This document shows, in pieces, positions 1 through 5,089 of a DNA stretch of 7,296 nucleotides. The position numbers and the translations under genes are program-made. The notes under the pieces were generated by a model, which had not been told where the DNA came from, did not search any database, and saw only the letters and a program-made list of their open reading frames with translations. This DNA comes from Planococcus sp. (in: firmicutes) (GTDB lineage: Bacteria; Bacillota; Bacilli; Bacillales_A; Planococcaceae): contig JASLAI010000007.1 of assembly GCA_030147225.1 (NCBI GenBank), positions 1 to 7,296 on the forward strand, given 5' to 3'. The number at the start of each line of letters is the position of its first letter. The stretch's first letter is position 1.

Positions 1-1
1 A

Positions 2-190
2 CAAGACGGTTCCATTGATTTGAACGGGGTGGTCCGCGAATTGTCGAACCAAAACTATACAGGTTATGCGCGTCCGGATCATGGCCGCCATATCTGGAAT
101 GAAGAATGCAGGCCCGGATATGGTTTATATGATCGGGCACTTGGCATTATGTATCTCTTGGGATTATGGGATGCACACCAAACAAAATAA
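2..190 (+). CDS. uxuA: Mannonate dehydratase, C-terminal fragment (5' end outside window)
   Basis: Only the last 62 codons are visible; the gene enters from the left edge and ends with TAA at 188-190. UxuA dehydrates D-mannonate to 2-keto-3-deoxygluconate in the cytoplasm, in the glucuronate branch of hexuronate breakdown. The fragment contains YARPDHGRHIWNE, RPGYGLYDRALG and a final MYLLGLWDAH, which I recognise as the conserved C-terminal end of Bacillus-type UxuA, including the RPDHG loop of the active-site region. The stop codon abuts the ribosome-binding site of the next gene, a mannonate oxidoreductase that makes the substrate of this enzyme, and this supports the assignment. The assignment rests on the tail of the protein only. 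Confidence 0.88.
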   Translation, partial: QDGSIDLNGVVRELSNQNYTGYARPDHGRHIWNEECRPGYGLYDRALGIMYLLGLWDAHQTK

Positions 191-201
191 AGGGGGATAC
201 T

Positions 202-1038
202 ATGTTTCCAACTCATGAAAATATTGCAGGACGGACAGCGGTTATCACTGGTGGAAGCGGCGTTCTTTGTTCAGAAATGGCTCGTCAGCTTGCCGGTCAA
301 AAAGTAAATGTGGCGATCATGAAAAAAACAAAAAAAAAAGGGCAAGGCGTGGCAGATGAAATCAATGGATCAGGCGGCAAGGCTATTGCAGTGGCTGCGG
401 ATGTATTAGATCGAGCGTCCTTAGAAAAAGCCAAAGAGCAGATTCTGGAAGCCTTCGGACAGATTGATATCCTCATTAACGGAGCAGGGGGCAATCATCC
501 TGACGCCATTACAGATATCGAAATTCATGAAGAAGATGCTGCTGGAAAGTCCTTTTTCGAATTAGGAGAAGACGGCTTTTCCCGTGTTTTCGCCAGCAAC
601 TTCACTGGATCTTTCTTAGCCAGTCAAGTATTTGGCACGGAATTACTGAAGCAGGACGCGCCGGTTATTTTGAACATCTCTTCCATGAGCGCCTATTCAC
701 CGATGACAAAAGTGCCGGCATACAGCGCGGCAAAAGCGGCCATCAATAATTTCACGATGTGGATGGCTGTTCATTTCGCAGAAGAAAATCTGCGTGTCAA
801 TGCGATTGCACCCGGCTTTTTCCTGACAACACAGAACAAAGATCTGCTCACCAATGCAGATGGTTCACTAACTCCACGGTCTGGGAAAATTATGGCCAGC
901 ACACCGATGAAACGTTTCGGCAAGCCGGAAGACTTGGTCGGAACAATGCTGTGGCTCATTGATGAAAACTATTCCGGCTTTGTTACAGGCATCACGGTTC
1001 CTGTAGACGGCGGATTTCTGGCTTACTCAGGCGTATAG
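202..1038 (+). CDS. uxuB: D-mannonate oxidoreductase / fructuronate reductase (SDR family)
   Basis: UxuB interconverts D-fructuronate and D-mannonate with NAD(P)H, one step before UxuA. The protein has 278 residues, which I recall as the length of the Bacillus SDR-type UxuB; E. coli UxuB belongs to a different, longer family. Visible SDR landmarks are the nucleotide-binding VITGGSGVLCSEMA at residues 14-27, the adenine-site AADV at 65-68, the INGAGGNHP segment at 92-100, and the catalytic Ser161, Tyr174 and Lys178 (NISSMSA and YSAAK). The C-terminal VDGGFLAYSGV is also typical. I chose ATG 202 because AAAGGGGG at 189-196 lies 5 nt upstream; an in-frame ATG at 166 lies inside uxuA and has no such site. 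It is 11 nt downstream of uxuA, so the two are co-transcribed. The codons around residues 41-46 form a run of ten A at 330-339. Confidence 0.9.
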   Translation: MFPTHENIAGRTAVITGGSGVLCSEMARQLAGQKVNVAIMKKTKKKGQGVADEINGSGGKAIAVAADVLDRASLEKAKEQILEAFGQIDILINGAGGNHPDAITDIEIHEEDAAGKSFFELGEDGFSRVFASNFTGSFLASQVFGTELLKQDAPVILNISSMSAYSPMTKVPAYSAAKAAINNFTMWMAVHFAEENLRVNAIAPGFFLTTQNKDLLTNADGSLTPRSGKIMASTPMKRFGKPEDLVGTMLWLIDENYSGFVTGITVPVDGGFLAYSGV

Positions 1039-1039
1039 A

Positions 1040-1071
1040 AAAAAACCACATTCTGAGGAATGTGGTTTTTT
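1040..1071. terminator. Bidirectional Rho-independent terminator between uxuB and the rib operon
   Basis: A perfect hairpin has arms AAAAAACCACATTC (1040-1053) and GAATGTGGTTTTTT (1058-1071) around the loop TGAG. The core is 8 bp, flanked by six A on one side and six T on the other, so it can stop transcription in both directions. It starts 2 nt after the uxuB stop and lies 35 nt beyond the stop of the convergent phosphatase gene, so it serves both operons. Confidence 0.9.
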
Positions 1072-1105
1072 CGTTATTAAAAAGAAGGTACAACAACAGA
1101 AAGTG

Positions 1106-1699
1106 TCACTTGTTGAAGTTTATTTTTCGCTTCATCTCATTATTGATCAAATCGCCCAGTTGGTCCCAGTTTTTCACACTCGGCAAATCAAGGTGACGGT
1201 TATAGGATTGATCTTTGACGATGGCTTTCACCGGGTCATTCATCAAGGTATTCAGGACTGCCGGCTTGTCATCGAAATAATAATCCAGTTGCAGGTCTTT
1301 GATGATGCCTGCCTTTTCCGAGTCCTTCATACCGCAGAAGAAATTTCTGCGCTCAACAGGAAAACCTTGTTGGATCAGCCAATTGAAGGTTTTTTCCGTA
1401 TGCTCTGGCGGCCGGGATGTAATGTAGAAAATCTCATGGCCATCCGACTCGAGTTGCTTTAGCAATTCAAGCGAACCGGGATAGAGAGGGCAGTCAGTGA
1501 AATACAAAAACTCCAATGAGTTGTTCCACATATTCTTTCCTTCTTCATCACTCAATCCGAACGCCTCGTGTATCTCCACCCGATTCAGGGCGTGGAAAAT
1601 GTCGACATCCACTTCCTGGTCCAATTGCTTCTGGTAATAATGGAAGGCGTATTCACGCAAATTGATCAATGTATCGTCTATATCAAAACCGAATTTCAT
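1106..1699 (-). CDS. HAD-superfamily phosphatase, NT5C-like; candidate riboflavin-pathway phosphatase
   Basis: The 197-residue cytosolic protein has a full set of HAD phosphatase motifs. Motif I is DIDDT at residues 6-10 (nucleophile Asp6, acid/base Asp8), motif II is YITSRP at 92-97, motif III is likely Lys129, and motif IV is YYFDDKP at 140-146 with Asp143/Asp144 for Mg2+. The cap is short and inserted after motif I. The overall pattern resembles the 5'(3')-deoxyribonucleotidase NT5C family (PF06941) and the Bacillus YqfW-type proteins, usually annotated as putative nucleotidases. Its ATG overlaps the ribD stop as ATGA (1696-1699), with GAGG about 9 nt upstream, so translation is coupled to ribD. 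From context I infer it may dephosphorylate 5-amino-6-(5-phosphoribitylamino)uracil, the product of RibD, a step that other HAD enzymes perform in B. subtilis. A house-cleaning nucleotidase role remains possible. The family call is firm; the substrate is not. Confidence 0.8.
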   Translation of the reverse strand: MKFGFDIDDTLINLREYAFHYYQKQLDQEVDVDIFHALNRVEIHEAFGLSDEEGKNMWNNSLEFLYFTDCPLYPGSLELLKQLESDGHEIFYITSRPPEHTEKTFNWLIQQGFPVERRNFFCGMKDSEKAGIIKDLQLDYYFDDKPAVLNTLMNDPVKAIVKDQSYNRHLDLPSVKNWDQLGDLINNEMKRKINFNK

Positions 1700-2799
1700 A
1701 TACTGCTGCCTCGCTTTTCAGGATAACCCGTAAATTTAAAATCCTTGCCGACTTTGCTGAATTCACCGTCATGCAGATCGATGGCGTCTCTCATCCACTC
1801 AACGCCTGTTCCTTCGATAAAAGTCGGCGCAATTTTGCCGCCGACAATTTTAGGCGCAAAATAAAATACCACTTTATCGATCAAGCCATTTTCCAGAAAT
1901 GCCGCATTGATGGTGCCGCCGCCTTCAATAAAGAGTGAAGAAATGCCTTTTTCACCGAGCAAGCGAACAACATCCAGTACATCGACCTGGGTATCATTGC
2001 TGGTTTCATATACGGAAACCCCTAAATCTTCCAATGCCTTCCGTTTATCGGAATCATGATTTCGGCTTGTAAAGATCCATGTGTCTACTACTCTGTTCGC
2101 TACAAGTTTTGAGTGGAGTGGAATGCGCAAAGTGGAGTCGAGGACAATGCGGAGTGGGTTGCGGCCATTTGGAATACGGGCCGTCAATTCGGGGTCATCT
2201 GCAATGACGGTTCCAACACCCACCAGTATAGCCATGTGCTGACTGCGCAAAAGATGGACATCCAATCGCGCTTCCTCGGAAGTGATCCATTTGCTGTCGA
2301 GGGAATGGGTAGCGATTTTTCCATCTAATGTCGAGGCAGCTTTAAGAGTCACGAAAGGAATCTTTTCAACAATAAATTTGTTGAATACCTCATTCATCTT
2401 CCGAGATTCCTCTTCACGGACTCCGACAATCACTTCAATGCCCGCTTCTTCCAGCATACGCACACCATTTCCGGCAACAATTGGATTTGGATCCAGCGTT
2501 GCCACAATCACTTTTTTGATGCCGGCATCAATGATGGCCTGAGCACAAGGTCCGGTCCGTCCGAAATGGGAGCATGGTTCAAGTGTTACATAGATAGTTG
2601 CACCGCGGCTCATTTCGCCTGCCATGCGAAGCGCATGGATTTCGGCATGGGGTTCGCCCGCTTTCAAATGGGCGCCGATGCCGACAATACGGTTGTCATT
2701 GACGATAACGGAACCGACCAACGGATTGGGGTCTGTCTGGCCCTTTAAGCTTTTCGCATTGCTGAGTGCGAGGTCCATATAAAATTCATGGTTTGACAT
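1696..2799 (-). CDS. ribD: Bifunctional diaminohydroxyphosphoribosylaminopyrimidine deaminase / 5-amino-6-(5-phosphoribosylamino)uracil reductase
   Basis: RibD performs the second and third steps of riboflavin synthesis: deamination of the pyrimidine made by GTP cyclohydrolase II, then NADPH reduction of the ribosyl side chain. The protein has 367 residues, against about 361 in B. subtilis. The N-terminal deaminase domain (about 1-145) shows TDPNPLVGSVIV at 22-33 and the zinc and catalytic residues His51, Glu53, Cys76 and Cys85 in HAEIHA and LEPCSHFGRTGPC. The C-terminal reductase domain (about 146-367) shows TLKAASTLDGKIA, SKWIT, ILVGVGTVIADDPELT and FIEGGGTINAAF. I chose ATG 2799 because GGGGAGGA at 2808-2815 lies 8 nt upstream; an open-frame extension to 2907 would lie within ribA and is not conserved. 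The start overlaps the end of ribA by 14 nt and the stop overlaps the phosphatase start by 4 nt. Both active sites look intact. Confidence 0.95.
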   Translation of the reverse strand: MSNHEFYMDLALSNAKSLKGQTDPNPLVGSVIVNDNRIVGIGAHLKAGEPHAEIHALRMAGEMSRGATIYVTLEPCSHFGRTGPCAQAIIDAGIKKVIVATLDPNPIVAGNGVRMLEEAGIEVIVGVREEESRKMNEVFNKFIVEKIPFVTLKAASTLDGKIATHSLDSKWITSEEARLDVHLLRSQHMAILVGVGTVIADDPELTARIPNGRNPLRIVLDSTLRIPLHSKLVANRVVDTWIFTSRNHDSDKRKALEDLGVSVYETSNDTQVDVLDVVRLLGEKGISSLFIEGGGTINAAFLENGLIDKVVFYFAPKIVGGKIAPTFIEGTGVEWMRDAIDLHDGEFSKVGKDFKFTGYPEKRGSSI

Positions 2800-3547
2800 G
2801 GACAATGTCCTCCCCGTCTGTAAGATGCCCGGAGCGGTCGATTTTGGTCTGCAGGTAGTTGGCGTTGTATTCGGATTCATCTCCCCAAAGAGAAGTTCTC
2901 GAAGCAATCTGGAGTCCCGCTTTTTCGATAGCGGCCACTTTCTTTGGATTGTTGGTCATCAAAGTTACAGACTTAGTGCGCAATGCCTGCAGCACAGCAA
3001 TAGCATCCCCGTAATTTCTGGAATCATCCACATAGCCCAATTGTTCATTGGCTTCAACTGTATCGTAGCCGTTTTCCTGCAAGACATAGGCCATTGCTTT
3101 GCTGAAGAGGCCAATGCCGCGGCCTTCATGGTTGGCTAAATAAAATAAGGCTCCGGTGCCATGGTCTGTAATCCGTTTCATGGATTGCTTTAATTGATAG
3201 CCGCAGTCACAGCGCTTACTGCCGAAAATATCGCCCGTGTGGCAGATGGAATGCATGCGGATCAATGCTTCTGCTTCGTTCTCGAAATCCCCATAAACCA
3301 GGACGCTTGACTGCTGATATTCTGCAAGGTTAGCCGAGCTCAATTTCTCGATGATGCTCTCGTAATCCTCGGTGACTTCTTCAAGGCTTAACCAGCAATA
3401 CCAGTTGAATATGAAAGTCTCGTCATACAAGTTTACAGGCAGCCGAATCGGCCCAACCAGGTAAACAGCGCCTTCTTCGGTTTTAATCATTTGAATTTTT
3501 TCTTTTAATATCGCAAACACTTTAGGATCTAATTTCATGTCTGTCAT
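2786..3547 (-). CDS. ribA: Stand-alone GTP cyclohydrolase II with extended N-terminus
   Basis: RibA opens GTP to 2,5-diamino-6-ribosylamino-4(3H)-pyrimidinone 5'-phosphate, formate and pyrophosphate, the committed step of riboflavin synthesis. The 253-residue protein keeps the Zn-binding Cys102, Cys113 and Cys115 in MHSICHTGDIFGSKRCDCG. It also keeps the GTP-binding NHEGRGIGL at 139-147, Tyr154, Asp175 and Arg177 of the catalytic centre (AYVLQ and VDDSRNYG), the TNNPKKV stretch at 198-204, and YLQTK plus GHL near the end. It is about 55 residues longer than E. coli RibA. The extra length is at the N-terminus and contains VYLVGPIRLPVN and FNWYCWL; it bears no resemblance to the RibB (DHBP synthase) domain found in the usual Bacillus RibAB fusion. 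ATG 3547 has GGGGG at 3556-3560, 8 nt upstream. It is the first gene of the operon and overlaps ribD. It may be a second copy beside a classical rib operon elsewhere. Confidence 0.92.
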   Translation of the reverse strand: MTDMKLDPKVFAILKEKIQMIKTEEGAVYLVGPIRLPVNLYDETFIFNWYCWLSLEEVTEDYESIIEKLSSANLAEYQQSSVLVYGDFENEAEALIRMHSICHTGDIFGSKRCDCGYQLKQSMKRITDHGTGALFYLANHEGRGIGLFSKAMAYVLQENGYDTVEANEQLGYVDDSRNYGDAIAVLQALRTKSVTLMTNNPKKVAAIEKAGLQIASRTSLWGDESEYNANYLQTKIDRSGHLTDGEDIVHVKP

Positions 3548-3601
3548 CTAAGTTTCCCCCTATATGAGCCCTATCTATATGATATCGTACTACATCTTGT
3601 T

Positions 3602-3629
3602 ACTATAAGTAAGCTATTAGTCTTGATTA
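3602..3629 (-). promoter_or_regulatory. Possible sigma-A promoter of the ribA-ribD-phosphatase operon
   Basis: On the minus strand, TATAGT (3607-3602, 5 of 6 to the -10 consensus) lies 16 nt after TAATCA (3629-3624, 3 of 6 to the -35 consensus). Transcription from here would give a leader of roughly 50 nt before ribA. That is too short for an FMN riboswitch, and I see none of its conserved sequence in the 248-bp intergenic region. The -35 match is weak and a nearby alternative (TTGTTT at 3641-3636) cannot be excluded. Confidence 0.3.
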
Positions 3630-3638
3630 GAATCTAAA

Positions 3639-3653
3639 CAATAATAATTATCA
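3639..3653. promoter_or_regulatory. Fur-like operator 1
   Basis: Read on the minus strand the site is TGATAAT-T-ATTATTG, which matches the B. subtilis-type Fur 7-1-7 consensus TGATAAT-N-ATTATCA at 12 of 14 defined positions. It is framed by perfect inverted arms ATCTAAA (3632-3638) and TTTAGAT (3654-3660), giving a dyad of 29 bp overall. It lies just upstream of the suspected rib promoter and about 70 bp upstream of the ferritin -35 element, so repression of the rib operon by Fur-Fe2+ is the simplest reading. Binding is inferred. Confidence 0.5.
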
Positions 3654-3681
3654 TTTAGATAAAATAAAACTCTGTAATAAT

Positions 3682-3696
3682 TGATACTAATTCTCA
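3682..3696. promoter_or_regulatory. Fur-like operator 2
   Basis: The sequence TGATACT-A-ATTCTCA matches the Fur 7-1-7 consensus at 12 of 14 defined positions, one mismatch per half; on the other strand it reads TGAGAAT-T-AGTATCA. Its right part, ATTCTCATTT, is repeated exactly at 3710-3719, 20 bp (two helical turns) away, as a lone half-site next to the ferritin -35 element. It could serve either divergent promoter. Confidence 0.45.
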
Positions 3697-3722
3697 TTTA
3701 AGAGATCGTATTCTCATTTGAT

Positions 3723-3751
3723 TTGATTAACTTATAGAGCTATGGTATATT
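3723..3751 (+). promoter_or_regulatory. Sigma-A promoter with extended -10 for ferritin
   Basis: TTGATT (3723-3728, -35) and TATATT (3746-3751, -10) are separated by exactly 17 bp, and TGG immediately before the -10 forms an extended -10 element. Transcription would begin near 3757-3759, about 38 nt ahead of the ferritin start codon. It is the best promoter match in the window. Confidence 0.75.
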
Positions 3752-3758
3752 GACTACA

Positions 3759-3773
3759 TTATAATAATTCTAA
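3759..3773. promoter_or_regulatory. PerR box at the ferritin transcription start
   Basis: TTATAAT-A-ATTCTAA matches the B. subtilis PerR consensus TTATAAT-N-ATTATAA at 13 of 14 defined positions. It begins right at or just after the predicted start site, where bound PerR would block transcription. In Bacillus, PerR with Fe2+ or Mn2+ represses peroxide-defence and iron-sequestration genes such as the Dps homologue mrgA, and peroxide relieves this. A ferritin is a natural member of such a regulon. Binding is inferred from the match and position. Confidence 0.65.
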
Positions 3774-3795
3774 ATAAGAAAAAGGAGGAATAACA

Positions 3796-4293
3796 ATGTT
3801 ATCAGAAAAACTAACGAATGCATTGAACGATCAATTCAACAATGAATTGCAGGCAGCACATGCTTATACTGCAATGGCAGCATACTTTTCCAAAAAAGGT
3901 TATCACGGTTTTGCGAATTTCTATTTGATCCAATCGAGAGAAGAACATTACCATGCGATGAAGTTTTACCACTACTTGGTGACGATGGATGAAAAGCCGG
4001 TTCTTCAGGCTTTGAATGAACCAAAAAATCATTTTGTCAGTGCATTGGATGTTTTGGAGAACTCCTTGTCGCAGGAAAAAAGTGTGACCAGCAATATTTA
4101 TGCATTAGTGACATTGGCCGATGAGTTGCAGGAACATGCGACGCTCTCTTTCCTGGATTGGTTTATCGAGGAGCAGATGGAAGAAGAGAAATCATTCCGC
4201 GACATTATTGCAAGAGTTAGAGCGATAGAAGAAGGCGGCGAATACTTCCTGAAAATGGATGATGAATTCGCACAGCGCAAGCTGGAAGAGTAA
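3796..4293 (+). CDS. ftnA: Ferritin with complete ferroxidase centre
   Basis: Ferritins form 24-subunit cytoplasmic shells that oxidise Fe2+ and store it as a ferric mineral. The protein has 165 residues, the same size as E. coli FtnA, and appears to share its numbering. Site A ligands are Glu17, Glu50 and His53, site B is Glu94 with Gln127, and the third site is Glu130. Tyr24 next to the centre is also present. The four-helix-bundle pattern is visible, with YxxMAxYFxxxGYHGFANF in helix A-B and EExQMEEEKSF in helix D. There is no haem-ligand methionine of the bacterioferritin type, and the length and ligand pattern exclude Dps. AAAGGAGG at 3781-3788, 7 nt before ATG 3796, is a near-ideal ribosome-binding site. 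A strong promoter with a PerR box lies upstream, and a terminator hairpin followed by fetAB lies downstream. Confidence 0.95.
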   Translation: MLSEKLTNALNDQFNNELQAAHAYTAMAAYFSKKGYHGFANFYLIQSREEHYHAMKFYHYLVTMDEKPVLQALNEPKNHFVSALDVLENSLSQEKSVTSNIYALVTLADELQEHATLSFLDWFIEEQMEEEKSFRDIIARVRAIEEGGEYFLKMDDEFAQRKLEE

Positions 4294-4302
4294 TAGCAAT
4301 GC

Positions 4303-4334
4303 AAACAGCACATAGTAAAATATGTGCTGTTTTT
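4303..4334 (+). terminator. Terminator hairpin between ferritin and fetA
   Basis: Arms AAACAGCACATA (4303-4314) and TATGTGCTGTTT (4321-4332) form a perfect 12-bp stem around the loop GTAAAA, followed by a further T-run to 4335. It lies in the 64-nt gap between ferritin and fetA, and I see no clear new promoter after it. It therefore probably works as a partial terminator that sets a high ferritin to low transporter ratio. Confidence 0.85.
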
Positions 4335-4357
4335 CTGCCCGAAAGGAAGTGGGATTC

Positions 4358-5089
4358 ATGTCTGTAAACTATAAACCGGCTGTCCATTTCAATCATGTAA
4401 ATTTCTCTTTTATGGATAATCCGATTCTGAAAGAAATTACAGGGTCGTTTCCTGAAGGAAAGATTACGACACTGGTGGGTCCATCGGGAGCCGGCAAGAC
4501 AACTTTATTGAAATTATGCAACGGCTTATTATCAGCCCAGTCGGGTGAAGTTTATATCAAAGATCGGCCGATTGAAGACTATGAGCCAGTTGAACTTCGC
4601 CGTTTGGTGGGTATTGCACTTCAAAGCGCTCCAATGATTGCTGGCAGTGTTTATAAGAATTTAAGCCTGCCGCTGGAACTGCAAGGAAAGTCCTTGTCCA
4701 AGACGGAAGCGGCTGAATTACTGCAGGATGTCGGACTGGAAGCAGAGTTGATGGAACGGAAAGTCAAAGACTTGTCCGGCGGCCAGCGCCAAAAAGTTTC
4801 CATTGCCCGGACACTCGTTAATAAACCTGATGTTCTGCTGTTAGACGAAATTACTTCTTCATTGGATCGCACCTCTTTAAAAGAAATTGAAGAATTAATT
4901 GTCAAAATCAACCGGAAATATGGAACTACCATCATTTGGATCACGCATAATCTCCAGCAGGCACTTGAAATTGGAGATTTTACGTGGGTGATGATGGATG
5001 GTGAAGTGGTCGAGACGGGCGAAAGTGACCTGCTCAATAATCCAGCGAATGATAAAGTCAGACGGTTCGTTAAGGGGGAAGCGGGATGA
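4358..5089 (+). CDS. fetA: ABC transporter ATP-binding protein, FetA (YbbL) type, iron export
   Basis: This is the ATPase of a two-component ABC system; in E. coli, FetA with FetB exports iron and protects against peroxide. The 243-residue protein shows Walker A GPSGAGKT at 41-48, the Q-loop Gln89, the signature LSGGQRQKVS at 139-148, Walker B VLLLDE at 159-164 with catalytic Glu164, D-loop SSLD at 167-170, and the switch His197 in WITHN. The DEITSSLD form, with Ile-Thr after the glutamate instead of Pro-Thr, fits FetA-like ATPases. I chose ATG 4358, with AAAGGA at 4342-4347 upstream. An in-frame ATG at 4322 sits inside the terminator stem and was rejected. It ends in an ATGA overlap with the permease gene, which confirms the pair. 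The neighbouring ferritin supports an iron role, although the transported ion is not proven by sequence. Confidence 0.87.
   Translation: MSVNYKPAVHFNHVNFSFMDNPILKEITGSFPEGKITTLVGPSGAGKTTLLKLCNGLLSAQSGEVYIKDRPIEDYEPVELRRLVGIALQSAPMIAGSVYKNLSLPLELQGKSLSKTEAAELLQDVGLEAELMERKVKDLSGGQRQKVSIARTLVNKPDVLLLDEITSSLDRTSLKEIEELIVKINRKYGTTIIWITHNLQQALEIGDFTWVMMDGEVVETGESDLLNNPANDKVRRFVKGEAG

Noticed and set aside
166..201. Upstream in-frame ATG that would lengthen uxuB by 12 residues
   Set aside because: It lies inside the uxuA coding end and has no ribosome-binding site, while ATG 202 has AAAGGGGG just upstream and gives the family length of 278 residues.
329..340. Programmed -1 ribosomal frameshift at A AAA AAA in uxuB
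   Set aside because: The shifted frame ends after a few codons and there is no functional fusion product, so only accidental slippage is worth considering.
1103..1462. 119-codon open frame antisense to the HAD phosphatase
   Set aside because: It is a shadow of a gene with all catalytic motifs on the other strand, and its own product has no recognisable family features.
2800..2907. 36-residue N-terminal extension of ribD within ribA
   Set aside because: The encoded residues are low-complexity shadow sequence of ribA, and ATG 2799 has a strong GGGGAGGA site and matches the known start of RibD proteins.
3702..3716. A third full Fur box
   Set aside because: Only one half, ATTCTCA, matches; the other half does not fit the consensus, so it is listed only as a repeated half-site.
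3548..3795. Possible FMN riboswitch upstream of ribA
   Set aside because: None of the conserved RFN sequence blocks is visible on the minus strand, and the sequence is AT-rich without the expected paired elements.
4322..4357. Upstream in-frame ATG of fetA
   Set aside because: It is part of the terminator stem and lacks a ribosome-binding site; ATG 4358 is preceded by AAAGGA.
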